In this document: one piece after another, positions 48,538-64,000 of the stretch | Numbering within the stretch: the stretch's first letter is position 1 | Layout of the letters: each line of letters starts with the position of its first letter | Source of the DNA: Cucumis sativus | Taxonomy: Eukaryota > Streptophyta > Magnoliopsida > Cucurbitales > Cucurbitaceae | Direction of reading: 5' to 3' | Assembly: GCF_000004075.3 (NCBI RefSeq) | Contig: NC_026661.2 | Span: 5,664,058 to 5,728,057 of the forward strand | DNA length: 64,000 bases | Made by a program: the position numbers and the translations under genes | Notes under the pieces: generated by a model | Told to the model about the DNA's origin: nothing | Databases searched by the model: none | The model's input: only the letters and a program-made list of their open reading frames with translations

Positions 48538-51500
48538 ATGGAGAGAGACCATATCTTTAGACCCATTTCTACAATACTTGATGGTACAAATTATATCACA
48601 TGGGCAAATCAAATGAAAAGTTTTCTTATTGGAAGAAAACTATGGCGCATTGTAACTGGCGACATCACCAAACCAACTGCAAAGGAAGGGGATAACACAT
48701 TCATTGAACGTCTCGAAGATTGGGACAGTAAAAATCATCAAATTATCACCTGGCTTGGTAACACCTCTATTCCCGCTATACATGCACAGTTTGATGCCTT
48801 TGATGATGCTAAAATATTATGGGATTTTTTGTCTACACGCTTCAAGTCTATTGGTTTAGCCCATTATTACCAACTGCACAGTACACTTGTAAATCTAAAT
48901 CAAGATATTGGTCAGTCTGTTAATGAATATTTGGCAGTTCTTCAACCCATTTGGACTCAACTTGACCAAGCGAACATCAGCAAAGATCATCTTCGCCTTA
49001 TTAAAGTCCTTATGGGATTACGTCCAGAATATGAATCTGTTAGAGCTGCTTTACTACACCGGAATCCCTTACCCTCATTAGATGCAGCTATTCAAGAAAT
49101 TCTGTTTGAAGAAAAGCGTCTTGGCATCAACTCTACTAAACAATCTGATGTTGTCCTTGCCAGCACATACACTCCCAACAGAGCCGCAAATATGTTTTGT
49201 AAGAATTGTAAGCTCTCTGGTCACAAATTTAGTAACTGTCCTAAAATAGAGTGCAGGTACTGCCATAAACATGGCCACATTCTGGATAACTGCCCTACCA
49301 GACCACCCCGACCTCCTGGCACTTCCACAAAAGAGAAAATTTTTACCAAACATGGTTCCTCATCTGTTGTTGCTGCGACCTCGGATGATTCATCCCTCAT
49401 TCAGATAAGTGATCTTCAGAGCTTATTGAATCAACTAATTTCATCATCCTCCGCTCTGGCTGTTTCATCAGGTAATCGATGGCTTCTTGATTCTGCCTGT
49501 TGTAATCATATGACCTCTGACTCTTCTCTTATGTCTACTTCTAGCCCTACAAAATCTTTACCTCCTATTTATGCTGCTGATGGTAATTGTATGAACATCT
49601 CTCATACTGGTACCATTGATACTCCCAGTGTACATCTTCCCCATACTTACTGTGTTCCTAACCTGACCTTTAATCTAGTGTCTGTTGGTCAATTATGTGA
49701 TCTTGGCTTAAATGTTTCATTTTCTCCCAATGGTTGTCAGGTTCAGGATCCGCAGACGGGACAGACGATTGGAACGGGTCGCAAAGTGGGAAGATTGTTT
49801 GAGCTCACATCACTTCGGGTTTCATCTCCTTCTTCCATCTCTGCTTCGGTCACTGATTCTGACACATATCAGTGGCATCTTCGTCTTGGTCATGCTTCCT
49901 CTGAAAAACTTCGTCATTTAATTTCTGTTAACAATTTGACTAATCTTACTAAATTTGTTCCTTTTAATTGTTTGAATTGCAAACTTGCTAAACAACCTGC
50001 CTTATCTTTTTCTCAATCCATCTCTAATTGTGATAAACCTTTTGATTTAGTGCATTCTGATATTTGGGGTCCTGCCCCAATTACTACTATTCATGGTTAT
50101 CGCTACTATGTTTTATTCATTGATGACTACTCTCGATTTACATGGATTTACTTTCTAAAATATCGTTCTGAATTATCTCGCACATATATTGAGTTTGCTA
50201 ACATGATTCGCACTCAATTTTCCTCTCCCATCAAAATTCTTCGCACTGATAATGCTTTGGAATATAAAGATTCCATCCTTCTTTCTTTTCTTTCCCAACA
50301 GGGCACTATTGTTCAGCGCTCTTGCCCTCATACCTCTCAACAAAATGGACGTGCTGAGCGCAAACATCGTCACATTCTTGACTCAGTACGTGCCCTCCTT
50401 CTTTCTGCCTCTTGTCCAGAAAAATTCTGGGGTGAAGCTGCCCTTACATCAGTATATACAATCAATCGTCTCCCTTCCTCTGTCCTTCAAAACACCTCTC
50501 CGTTCGAAAAACTATATGGTATTTCTCCCGACTATTCTAAACTCAAAGTTTTTGGTAGTGCCTGCTTCGTTCTGTTACATCCTCATGAACACAATAAACT
50601 TGAACCACGTGCCCGTCTCTGTTGCTTCCTTGGCTATGGCACCGAACACAAAGGATTTCGTTGTTGGGACCCTCTTTCCAACCGACTCCGGATATCTCGG
50701 CATGTCACTTTTTGGGAACACACTATGTTCTCTCGTTTGTCCTCCTTCCACACCTCTTTCTCTAGTCCTCAATCTTTCTTTTCAAATACATCTGTTGACC
50801 TTTTTCCTCTCTCTGAACCCACCTTGGATACTGAGCTTGCACAATCTTCACCTGCTACTGCAAATCTGGATCCACCGTCTGTCTCCGATGATGTTCCTGA
50901 ATCGCCACCTGCTACTCCTCTTCGTCGCTCTACCCGGGTAAGAGAACCTCCCCCTCATCTCACTGATTACCATTGTTTTTCTACCATTGTTTCCCTTGTT
51001 GAACCCACCTCTTATCAAGAGGCCAGTACTAACCCAGTATGGCAGAAAGCAATGGATGAAGAATTACAGGCTCTTGAAAAGACGCACACTTGGGACTATG
51101 TTGATTTACCTCCCGGTAAAAGACCCATTGGTTGCAAATGGATTTACAAAATCAAAACTCACTCTGATGGAACTATTGAACGTTATAAAGCTCGGCTTGT
51201 TGCAAAAGGATACTCACAAGAATATGGGATTGACTATGAAGAAACATTTGCCCCTGTTGCCCGGATGACATCTGTTCGCAGCTTGTTAGCTGTTGCTGCT
51301 GCCAAACAGTGGTCTCTTCTTCAGATGGATGTCAAAAATGCATTTCTTAACGGCAACCTATCTGAAGAAGTGTATATGAAGCCACCTCAGGGAACTTCTC
51401 CACCTCCCAACAAGGTGTGTCTCCTTCGTCGCGCTCTATACGGTCTAACTCCACCATTACTCAACTTGGATTTACCTCCAGCTCTCACGACAATGCCCTT

Positions 51501-52496
51501 TTTACACGACAGACAACTCATGGTATTGTTCTTCTCCTTCTTTATGTTGATGATATGATTATTACTGGTAATGATCAACAGGCCATATCCGACCTACAAC
51601 AATATCTTGGTCAACATTTTGAGATGAAAGACCTTGGATCTCTCAATTACTTTCTCGGTCTTGAAGTCTCTCACCGTTCATATGGTTATCTGTTATCTCA
51701 AGCGAAATATGCATCTGATCTAATAGCACGCTCAGGAATTACAGACTCCACCACATCTTCAACACCGTTAGATCCTCATGTCCATCTAACTCCGTTTGAT
51801 GGTGTTCCTCTTGACGATGCAAGCTTGTATCGGCAACTTGTTGGCAGTCTTATATACCTAACAGTAACTCGCCCAGATATTGCATATGCTGTTCATATTG
51901 TCAGTCAATTTATGGCTGCTCCTCGAACAATTCATTTCACTGCTGTTCTACGCATACTTCGCTATGTCAAAGGCACCTTGGGACATGGTCTTCAATTCTC
52001 ATCTCAGTCTTCCCTTGTGTTGTCGGGATATTCTGATGCTGATTGGACGGGGGATCCTACTGATCGACGATCCACTACAGGATACTGTTTTTACTTAGGT
52101 GATTCTCTCATCTCATGGCGTAGTAAGAAACAAAGTGTTATATCTCGTTCCAGTACGGAATCTGAATATCGTGCTCTGGCTGATGCTACAGCTGAACTTA
52201 TATGGCTTCGGTGGCTCCTTGCCGATATGGGTGTCCCTCAACAGGGTCCTACCCTCCTCCATTGTGACAATCGTAGTGCCATTCAGATTGCTCACAATGA
52301 TGTGTTTCATGAACGTACAAAACACATTGAAAATGACTGTCACTTTGTTCGTCACCACCTCCTAAGCAACACCCTCCTCTTACGTTCTGTTTCTACTATT
52401 GAACAACCTGCGGATATCTTCACCAAAGCCTTGCCATCTAATCGATTCTGTCACTTACTTACCAAACTCAAGTTGATCGCTACTCTACCACCTTGA
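48538..52496 (+). pseudogene. Copia gag-pol polyprotein of the small element (frame broken in reverse transcriptase)
   Basis: Starts at ATG 48538. The first frame runs 48538-51558. Gag is a UBN2-type domain followed by two zinc-knuckle-like motifs ([15 protein letters not shown] and [15 protein letters not shown]). Then come protease ([14 protein letters not shown], with DSA instead of the common DSG), GAG-pre-integrase and integrase core ([15 protein letters not shown], a D-D-E triad) and the first half of reverse transcriptase to ALYGL. Just after 51447 some 35 bases are missing, which removes a conserved stretch and shifts the frame. The rest, YVDD (near 51543) and RNase H to the stop at 52496, is open in the other frame. 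Everything else appears intact, so this one lesion disables it. Confidence 0.93.
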
Positions 52497-52509
52497 GTTT
52501 GAGGGATGG

Positions 52510-52627
52510 TATTAATGTAAATAAATTCTGTAAATTAGGCTTAGTTAATTTGGGTAATTACCCTTGTATAAATACACAACTCTTTGGTCAATAATAATAG
52601 GAATATTCTTCAGTATATTCTTCAACA
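52510..52627 (+). repeat. 3' LTR of the small Copia
   Basis: Identical in length to the 5' LTR with one substitution. Preceded by the purine-rich TTTGAGGGATGG and followed by the TTAAG target duplication. TATA box at 52567-52574. Confidence 0.92.
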
Positions 52628-52632
52628 TTAAG

Positions 52633-55376
<2,744 letters not shown>

Positions 55377-56249
55377 CGACCCTGCTGTTGATGCCAACAC
55401 TAACTTAGAGTCATTTTGTAATCTAAATCTCCACTTTTCTTTCTTTCTTTCTTTCTTTATAAATGTTGTTTTTGTGTGGAATTGATGATGCTGGATCTCT
55501 CTTTTTCTCTACCATGGCCATGGAAAGAGACGACCTTCCTGAAATTGCTCCCATTCGCGATTTACTAAAATCACACAGGTTTGTGTAATAGTAATTGGAC
55601 ATTAATAGTAACCCTTTTTAAGACTAACTTGTGTATTAGTTTGAAACATTGAGGCGAAAAAAAAAACTTTTTCCTTTCGTTTAATTTCCTACCCTTTTTT
55701 TTTTTTTGCAATTTAGTTTTTGAAAAAAATCAACGAAATTGAATAAATCTTCGAACTTAGACTTTAATATGGTTAAAATTGGATATGAACCGTAATAAAC
55801 GACTGCCATAAATGTAGGGGAAGGGAACGTTTTTCAGATTCTTTTCTAGTTCTATGAAAAAGAACATAAAGTCTGATACAAATATTTTATTCAAAACTCC
55901 CATTTTAACAACTATGTAACTAATAGTTAAAAGTTTAAGGATCAAACTAGGTTTCAATTATGTAATTACTAACCATAGCTAGTTTTCAATGACACCAAAT
56001 TAGCGACACTAAAACTTTATTATGATGCGTCTGGAAGGAAAGATGCAAAAAAATTCAAGGTTTTGGTAATTAATAATCCAACATCTCATTTTATCCCTTA
56101 CTCCCATGTTTCCTCCACTTACCAATCTCTAAAACAATCAATATATATATATATATATATAAAGGAAGAAGAACTAATCAAACCACCGAGAGACTTTAGG
56201 ACGTTGTCGATCCGTTAATAGTGTGAGAGTTAATATGTTTGGGGTTAAT

Positions 56250-56284
<35 letters not shown>

Positions 56285-57412
56285 TATTGAGAATTTTGAT
56301 CGTACAAACAATGAAAGGCAAAAGAAATAAAATATATGTATTGCCAACTTTATGTTATGATGAAAGACTTTTTATTATTAAATCTTTTTTGCAATTAAAA
56401 TTAGTCTATTTTGTTGTAGTTTAGAGATGTTCATGGGGTGGGACGAAGACTAGATCAGGGCTTCCATTGTCCTTTACTCTACCATGCATTTCGTTCTCTA
56501 TATCCATAAACTTGCTCATTTAATTTTGTAGGGATCAAGAATTCCACAAACATACAAGATGAAGAGAATACCGTTTGTGGGCAGAAAATAAAAAAGTAAA
56601 AGAGTGATAAAGTTAGAGAGAAAAACCGTTTGTGGGCGTTAATAAGAGGTGATGGGTTTTTCAGAGAGGTAATAATAAGTTATGAGTAATGAGTCAATAT
56701 CCGTTTCCCCCATTGAAGTATAAGTAAACCTCACGTTAAGATCCACCGAAAAGATAAATAAAACACATACTAATGGTATGTATTGAATTAGTAAAAGAAA
56801 AATAAGGTAAAGGAAAAGAAAAAGAAAGTGGTAGAGAATATTAGAGCTTTATATTATTACTTTGAGGATAAGGTACAAAATATATTATGTATTGAAATGA
56901 TATATGTAGCGTAAAATTTATATGTACAAAAAGAAAAAGGAAAGGAAGATAGAGCAAACATAGAATCTTGAATGGAAAGGTGCAAGGAAGCAAACCCTTC
57001 ACCTCCCTTCACCTCCCTTCAACCTCCCCTCTTCTCATTCCCAAAACATCAAAACGACACGACTCAAAGAAAATAAATGTTCATGTCGGCTTGAAATTTT
57101 CCAAATTACAAACTTCTTCAAACCACAAAAACACTTTACCCAAAAGAAAAAAACAAGAGGACTTTCATTTTCATACCTGAAAATTTCGGTATTCACAAAC
57201 CGCCACCCCCGCCCCCCCAAAGAAACTGTCTATTTGCAATCCAACCACATTATTTTCGTTTTCCTTTCAATTCCCCACCCCATTTCGTGCTTTCGCACGT
57301 GGCGTGGTTTCGTTGGCTTTGTTGTATTCAGTTGCGTACAGCCTTCCGTAGGAAATCCCAAACGCCATGCAAAATCAAACGCCTATTACTTCTTCACCTT
57401 TTTCTGCATTTA
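55377..57412. other. Intergenic region, 55131 gene to WD40 gene
   Basis: AT-rich, with a CTTT-type run near 55438-55458, an (AT)10 at 56141-56160 and a (GA)12 at 56260-56284. The right end would be the 3' UTR of the WD40 gene. No coding region recognised. Confidence 0.55.
56260..56284 (+). repeat. (GA)n microsatellite
   Basis: Perfect GA dinucleotide run of 25 bases, about 100 bp after a perfect AT run at 56141-56160; likely polymorphic. Confidence 0.95.
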
Positions 57413-58816
57413 CTACTTCTTGTTCAAGTATGCCTTATCCGCCTCCCGAATTTTCAACAGCTCCGGCGCGTTCTCCGCCACGCGCCACACCTTCACCGAC
57501 CGATCTAGGCTACCACTGTACACAATCCACCGCCGCTTCTTGTAGCTTCCGTACACCTTTTTCACTTCGCTTTCTTCTTCCGGTGACGATGCCGATTCTT
57601 CTTCGTCTTCCTTAACGGCTAAGCATTTGACCGGTCCTGAGTGGCCTGTTAACACCGAAAGACACGTGTGAGATCCTGTGTTCTCCTCCCTCCTCCACAC
57701 GCAGATGTTTTTGTCTGCCGATCCACTGAACACCAAGTTTCCGGCCGTCGCTAAACACAGCACAGCTAGTTTATGGCCCCGGAGGACGCCGCCGTGTGAT
57801 AAATGCTTCTCGCTCTCCCAATAATTCACCACTCCCTCTGATGAGCCGCAGTACAAAACTGCCGATGATTTGTTCACAACCAACGCCGTTATCGCAGTTT
57901 CTTGCTTCAGCAACACCTGAACCAGAAAATGCTTCGTACCTTTCCCCTGTAGCTCTCTCCTCCACACCTTCACCGTCCCGTCAGCGGATCCGGTGAACAC
58001 GAGGCTTTCTAATCCCGATGCAACGGCGTTCACGGCGTCATCGTGAGCGGTGATTGATTCGAGGCATTTTGAATCTGCGATTCGCCAGACTTTCATTGTT
58101 TTGTCCCAAGATCCGGAGTATAAAAGCCCTAACTCCTCGTTTAGGCTCATCGAGGAAATGGCGTCGAAATGCTTTATACGGAGGACGTTGCGATTGCGCC
58201 GGACTTTGACGTAATTTTTTGGGTTCATCGAGCTTTTGACGAATTCCTTCAACGTCGGTAAACTTCCGATTCGGCTATGAGATTTCGGATTCTTGGACGA
58301 AACTTTCCAGATACGAATCTTTCCATCTTGATGTCCCGTGAAAATTCTATCTCCACACAAAATTATCGACTTCACCAATCCACTGTTTGATTTAAATCCA
58401 GTATACTCCTTCAAATTCTTCCACACACGAATGTTCTTGCTATCCGATCCAGTGTATAACAAATCCCCTGCTACCGCCAACGAATACACATGACCTTCCT
58501 CGCGCACCAGAGAGCCGATGAGACCACTCTGAGCATAAAATTCATCGTCGTACAAATTCATCCCCGAGCGAAGGGTCCAGGGAGATTTCGAATACGGTGA
58601 AGTAGACTGATTCCAGGGCGACATCAAATACGGCGAAGCATCACCACTGGCGGGCGATTTGTCGTAGTTATACACCGGACTAGTGGCAGCAGAGGCATTG
58701 CTGTGGCGAGGAGAGAAATCGTTGTCATCGCCGGCAAAAATCGCGGGGTCGGACTGCAAATAAGCTCCAAATCGCTTCCGATGCAATCCATGATTATTCC
58801 GTGGTTCCATCACCAT
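57413..58816 (-). CDS. JINGUBANG-like WD40 repeat protein
   Basis: Single exon, 467 aa; the start could be M1 at 58816 or the second Met two codons on. After a polar, Ser/Pro-rich N-terminus (about residues 1-100, with repeated SPY/SPW motifs) come seven WD40 repeats, visible as [60 protein letters not shown] and [10 protein letters not shown]. This layout is that of the plant JINGUBANG group, a single beta-propeller scaffold; Arabidopsis JGB restrains pollen germination with TCP4. The last repeat carries an acidic insert ([15 protein letters not shown]). Upstream are a TA-rich TATA region (58960-58974) and an ABRE/G-box (59014-59019). Function beyond the scaffold fold is inferred from the family. 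Confidence 0.9.
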   Translation of the reverse strand: MVMEPRNNHGLHRKRFGAYLQSDPAIFAGDDNDFSPRHSNASAATSPVYNYDKSPASGDASPYLMSPWNQSTSPYSKSPWTLRSGMNLYDDEFYAQSGLIGSLVREEGHVYSLAVAGDLLYTGSDSKNIRVWKNLKEYTGFKSNSGLVKSIILCGDRIFTGHQDGKIRIWKVSSKNPKSHSRIGSLPTLKEFVKSSMNPKNYVKVRRNRNVLRIKHFDAISSMSLNEELGLLYSGSWDKTMKVWRIADSKCLESITAHDDAVNAVASGLESLVFTGSADGTVKVWRRELQGKGTKHFLVQVLLKQETAITALVVNKSSAVLYCGSSEGVVNYWESEKHLSHGGVLRGHKLAVLCLATAGNLVFSGSADKNICVWRREENTGSHTCLSVLTGHSGPVKCLAVKEDEEESASSPEEESEVKKVYGSYKKRRWIVYSGSLDRSVKVWRVAENAPELLKIREADKAYLNKK

Positions 58817-61800
58817 GGCTCCTCCACTTCGTTCCTCTCAAATCGTTTGAAAAATCTCCAGAGAAATGAACAAAAATGTAATGATATGAATAAGAATAAA
58901 TTTTTTTGATTGAATTTTGAATGTTTTTCTCAAATTAAGGAAGGGAGGTAGGAGGGTGTGTATATATATATATAGGAAGAAATTATTGGAGAGAGAAGAA
59001 GGTGGTTGATTGACACGTGGTAGAGAGAAAAAAACGATCTGAAAGAACCGGAAAACCGGGTGTACCGGTAACATGGTAGATGAATTTGGTGAGACGGAAA
59101 AGGACCACGATTTTAATTACTATCTATTTTGATATTATATAAAAGAAATTATAAATGCGGCGTTTAAACTTCACACGCTATTTCAGGGGGAGTTTGGAAG
59201 GTAAAGAGGAACTAACGTTTTCAGATTGGGCTTTGACCCTTCACACTTTTACATTTCCGGAGATACCAATACGGTGTCGTTCTCCACCTTTCTCTTTAAG
59301 GATAGTCCCCTTCGGTCTTTCTTTTCTTTTTCTTTCAAATCCTCAATTTTGGCTTTTTAATTCTTTTTAACTCTCTCATCAGGCGGCTTTGTTTGAACGT
59401 GATTCAGTTTTAGAATACTAAAATTGACTTTCAAGAAACCCTAATAATGTTTAATCAATAATTATGTTGTTCAAAGTTTATTAGCTTTCTTTCTTTCTTT
59501 CTTTCTTTTTTTAAAATAAAGGTATATGTCTACTCTTTTCATTTTCAAAAAATGCATCACATTTTAAATTACAAAAATAATCTAGAGATATGTAAGGTAA
59601 TTTGTGTAATTAACTTAAACAAACTCTACACTCTTTTTGCATTTAGTCTCTAATCAAAAAATACTTTTTGAAATTTTAACACAAGGTTCTCTTATTTCTA
59701 ATTGAATGAAATGGTCAAGGTCACGAACCAAATTATATGACTTTTCCTAAATAATTTTCCCATATTGTAAATATGTGTATAAATATTAGAATAATAAATT
59801 AGATGAGCTAGTTATATTTTTTTTAAAAAAAAATCTAATCGCTCAATCAATGAAACACAAATGAGGTCATTAGTGAAAGTTAAGTACTTTAAATGTGTTT
59901 TTAAAAGGGTCTTTAATGTAATTTTTTTTAAATCATTTTAAATAATTACATGAGGTTTTAAATTAGGAATTTTTTATTTTTATTTTTAGAAAGCTTTAGA
60001 CCATTTTCCCATTTAGTCTCCAATAAAAATAAATTTAAAATTTGAGTTTAAAAAAAAATCTTAATTTTAATTGGAAGAAATGGGTATGTTCACATTTCAA
60101 AAATGAAAATAATACAAAATTAATTATATGACTTCAACCAAAATGCTTCTTAAAAACGATCAATTCATTCCAATCAAGTTTAGTGAATGAAACACTAATT
60201 AATATTTTTTTTTCTTAAAAGAAATAATTTTTTTTTTTTTTTTAATAAATGAAGTAAATGATGTGCTTTGTGAATACAAACTATTATTCCTTTTACATTT
60301 AACTCATGGTAAAAATAAATAAATAATAATAATAATAATAATAATAAAGGAATAATAAATGTGCAGTTGAAAAACGAGGAGTATCATAAACTCTTTAGCG
60401 AATAAAATCAAATTCGAGCTTTTTACACATTCTTAAAAGTCAAATTGTTTGACTAAAGAAAAACTCATCAAATGATAAAATTTTTATTCAAATTAATTTC
60501 ACTGCTAAAATGGATCTATATGTATTTTCTAATAATGCCGACTACCACATTAAATTCTAATATTCAAAACAAAAACCAAAACAAGATTAATGGGATCAAT
60601 TCAAATTATACAATAACAATTATAGACATATAAATATCAATTTTCTTAAAATATTTTGATATATTTGATTATAACCCTACAATTGATATCTTTATAACCA
60701 CACCTTTTACTTTATTATCAAATCCGTGACATTCTTTGTTTATTAATTTTTATTTTCTTGGACTGTGTTTGAAGAAAATATTAGGCTGCCATAAATTCAA
60801 CAATCCATTAAACAACAAATTGAATGTAGTAATAATGCTTTTTTCCTCTACAAACTAGAACTCATCTTCCATTTACCAATCCCATTTCTCAACAATTATT
60901 CTTTTAATTACAAAAAAACTATATATAAAATAAATGAAATTACTTTGCACTAACATCTCTACATTCAATTTATTTCAACCTAATAACATATCTAACTTAT
61001 TTTTGCTGAAAAAAAAAAAAAGAAAGAAGTTTAGCTTCTACATTGTTTTTCCATTTATTTCAACAACCTCTTATAAAACTTGAAATTTTGGTAGATTATT
61101 TTTATATAAATGAATATTATGTACTATATTTTGAAATTTTGACTTTGAGTTTTGTAAATAATTTCTAAAAAGGGTATATATATTTTTAAGTCTATGTAAG
61201 ATCTAAAGTTCAAAAAAAGAAAAAAAAAATCTAATTAAGATCTCTACAATATCTTTTTTCCTTCAACTATACACACTCTATGGTTAAATAAATGAGGAAA
61301 TGACTTTAAAAAGAGAGTCTCCTATTTAGAGGGTTTTGTCATCCCATGTATTAATTATTAATTAAAGACATGAATACGTTTTTCTTTTCTTAAGAAAAGA
61401 GAGAGAGTGGATTGTGGTAGATGAAATAGTTTTTTTCTTTCACTCTCACCCAACACAATTGAATGTTAATTTATTAAATTACACTAAATTAATTACCATT
61501 TTAATTTTATTGCTTTTAAAAACTAAGTCTATAAACACACATTGTATCCGTTGCTTTTGTATATATATATATATATATACACTTTTTTTTAGGATTCCAC
61601 GAGTGATTTCAAAATGAAAGCCAAATTTTATTTTTTTAAAAAAATATATATATACATATATGAAAATATATGTAAAAAATGCAAACACAATTTTAAAGAA
61701 ACAAATTATTATGAATGTGCTGACTTTTAATTTTATGTGTACTTTATGTCTCAAACATGTATGTAATAGAAATGGTGAAGAATGAATTTGATCACAGCAT

Positions 61801-62330
61801 GCATGTGTAAGAAACTCCCTTTCTAGTTTTAGATAGAGGATCTATCTGCCTATACTCAAGCTATTCATTATGATGTGTTAGAATGTAATTGCTCTTCTAG
61901 ATCCCTTTCACCATTTTCTTTTCAATTTTTGGACAGGAAGGACATTGAAGTATATAAGAAACAAATAATTGTAGTAACTAGATGAATGTGAAGTCATATC
62001 CACAAATATCAACACAAGGACCAAAAACTAAAGAATGATATGAAGCCACTATTTTCAACTTTGATTGTGGCACTATTAATGATTGATATCTTATTTGAAG
62101 CGTGTACTTTAAAATTTGTACGATTATTGTTTTGAATTTTTGGACTATTAATGGATGAATCTAATAGGTTAGAATTTAATATAATACATAGTTATATTGA
62201 AAAAAAATAGGGTAAAGGGTACTGGTACTTGTTAAATTGTCAAACGCTCCCATAAATGGGGGTTTAGAAAGAGGAAATAAAAAGGAAAAGAAAAGTCATG
62301 GTGTTTGGTGACCCATAAGGTTTCACTTTT
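58817..62330. other. AT-rich gene-poor region
   Basis: Holds the WD40 gene promoter at its left end, then about 3 kb of AT-rich DNA with an ATA-type run (60323-60347) and an (AT)n at 61561-61579. No open frame has family features. Confidence 0.6.
59014..59019. promoter_or_regulatory. G-box/ABRE upstream of the WD40 gene
   Basis: ACACGTGG context, about 200 bp upstream of the start codon and 40 bp beyond a TA-rich TATA region. Such sites bind bZIP or bHLH factors; use is inferred. Confidence 0.5.
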
Positions 62331-64000
62331 ATCCCCCACCACTCCCACGGAGCCACACACTACAAACCACTCTTATCTATTTATGTTTGATCAAAACGCC
62401 GGTTCACTTGTTCCAACGTCAAGGTCCCCCACGTGACCATCATCATCTCCGGTTTAGGCTTACAAAAATTTATCTTCCTATGATTTAAAAGGGATTCGCA
62501 TTTTAAACGATTTTGAAAACGGCCAGGTGGCGTTTTTATAATCTGCGTAGCGAATGAGGGAGGCCCACGTGGCGGGTGACTATGGTTGTGTTAAGGTGCG
62601 TCAGCATGACTTGAGAAGTTTGTGGAGAGGTTCAATGTTAGGGACAAAGATTTATAAATGATTGAACATAATTGGGGGGCCATATATATTTGTATCTGAC
62701 ACCTGCCTTCTTCTACGGCTCCCACTTTTCACCCTCCTCCTCTTACCATTTCTTTCTCCTTTCTTCTTTCCTTTCTTTCTCTTTCAATCATTTTAGATCA
62801 ACCAGTTTTCCTATTAAAAAAACAACAAATTATTTACTCTTCCTACGACAACACGGAAACCGTCATTGGAACTTTAGATGGGATATCTCTCTCGAGGAAC
62901 TATCTCTCAATGCTCAAATATCAACCGTCAAGAGTTAAGGATAACTCTGAACGCCACCTAATGCGTACATACGACATCGATAGATATTGTGGACGCCACC
63001 TGATTCATTATCTAACACGTTTGTTTATGTGTAATACAATGAAAAAAGTTGGAAAGTAATTTTTTTTTGAGGGAGTAAACAATATACTAGATTCTCTCAA
63101 CTTCTAATTTGAGGATTAGAATAATGAGTATAATTTGCATGGACCAAGAATGAGTTGTCATCTCCATCCATATGCAAAACTTCATTCTCTTGGCCACCTA
63201 CAATAATTCACCAACCAAAAAATCAACTATACAAGATGGAGCCATTTACCATATTCTTCCAAAGTTAATTAATAGACATTAGAAAACCTTCAATGTAGCC
63301 TTGAAGATATAGACAAAGTCATTCAATGAAAACTTTTCCTACCCTATTTTCATGGAAAGTATAAAAGTCATATCAAGTTTAAAGAAGCCTCAAGAGCATT
63401 GAATCAAAGAAAATATGGATAAAGAACCATGGAAGATCAAGAATTGTGACTATTGATAAAATAAATTAATGAAGAACTCACAAGTCTAATAAAACTCTAA
63501 AGTGGAGGTAACAAAAAAGCAATATAATACAAAGTTTTGACACTGTCAACATTTATATACATGAACATTTTCACGAACTAACGTATTTTCTTGGAAAGAG
63601 CTGGTTTTTCTTATAGCATTTGGTTGCATATTATTAAAAAAGAATAAATACATTTTCCATAACAAGCAAATTTCCAATACGGTTCAAAAAATAGGAAATA
63701 GAAAAGTAATTGTATGGGAATATTTCACCCTAATCTTTGCAGCCTCTTCGTTTCTTTTCTCTGGTAAAACAAACATGGAAAACTCCTTAGTTCTAACATT
63801 CGGAAATGAAAGAAAGAAGAAACAAAATAGTTACCTAAAGAAGAGGTTATTGTATAGGCATTTATTAATATTCTGACATTTGGAGGCTCAATCTACATTC
63901 CCACCATTTGTTGATTACATATATTTATGAAATAATATAATATTAATGAAAAATAAGTTATTAAATATATTTCATTAATAAATATTTGAATTTTTGCGAC
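62331..64000. other. Possible promoter with G-boxes; downstream gene not resolved
   Basis: Two G-boxes, CACGTG at 62430-62435 and 62566-62571, precede a TATA-like CATATATATTTG (near 62682) and a C/T-rich stretch (62700-62790) that looks like a plant leader. The open frame 62672-62938 is mostly leader-like and not convincing. No recognisable coding exon follows to the window end, so a transcript start here is inference. Confidence 0.35.

Larger units (their letters stand above)
47638..52632 (+). mobile_element. Small Ty1-copia retrotransposon with 118-bp LTRs
   Basis: Complete insertion: 5-bp target duplication TTAAG at 47638-47642 and 52628-52632, 5' LTR 47643-47760, primer binding site TGGTATCAGAGC at 47761, leader with a nine-copy repeat, gag-pol from 48538, polypurine tract ending at 52509, 3' LTR 52510-52627. 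The LTRs differ at one of 118 positions (A at 47694, C in the 3' copy), so the insertion is young. LTR ends are TA...CA rather than TG...CA. Short LTRs and polyprotein style suggest an Ale/Retrofit-type lineage; tentative. Confidence 0.95.

Noticed and set aside
62672..62938. 88-codon open frame near the right end
   Set aside because: Ser/Phe-rich composition is what a C/T-rich leader translates to; no recognisable domain.
63140..63215. Hairpin with CCAAGAATGAGTTG and TTCATTCTCTTGG, at first sight miRNA169-like
   Set aside because: Pairing is short with several bulges, the mature-like stretch differs from miR169 at several positions, and an AT-rich region produces such hairpins by chance.

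Overview
The window is nuclear DNA of a flowering plant. It is AT-rich, its genes carry many introns with GT-AG (and two GC-AG) borders, it encodes chloroplast and organelle-targeted proteins, and it holds Copia LTR retrotransposons primed by initiator-Met tRNA. Gene content is eudicot. A cucurbit is my best guess from the style of the repeats, but that is weak inference.

Layout. 1-14618 is a tandem array of one large Copia family: an internal region cut by the left window edge (1-4835), an LTR (4836-6761), a second internal region (6762-12692) and another LTR (12693-14618). Both internal regions are dead by shared mutations. Then follow ALG2 (+, 15201-18991, 8 exons, lipid-linked oligosaccharide synthesis), a FAM114/DUF719 gene (-, 20949-25282, 9 exons), a PXA-PX-Nexin_C sorting-nexin-like gene (+, 26927-36177, 15 exons), tRNA-Asp(GTC) (-, 36971-37042), nuclear PetM of cytochrome b6f (+, 37488-37865), a DUF716/TMEM45-like membrane protein (-, 39274-40110), a P-class PPR protein (-, 42195-44081) and DPH3 (-, 47115-47372). 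A second, unrelated Copia element with 118-bp LTRs and a 5-bp target duplication (47638-52632) sits in the DPH3 upstream region. The right part is gene-poor: a small uncharacterised gene (+, 55131-55376), a JINGUBANG-type WD40 gene (-, 57413-58816) and about 5 kb of AT-rich DNA.

The genes do not form a pathway; each is an independent transcription unit. The reconstructed splice models keep the frame through every exon and give full-length family members (ALG2 400 aa, FAM114-like 525 aa, sorting-nexin-like 1043 aa).

The most unusual material is in the retrotransposons. The large Copia family has a leader of about 2 kb with a series of hairpins whose outer arms differ but stay complementary around a shared CCCTTCGGAG apex, a CpG-saturated block, and a promoter built of alternating copies of one 9-mer arranged as palindromes. 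The small Copia has TA...CA LTR ends, a nine-copy leader repeat, and a deletion in reverse transcriptase despite near-identical LTRs.
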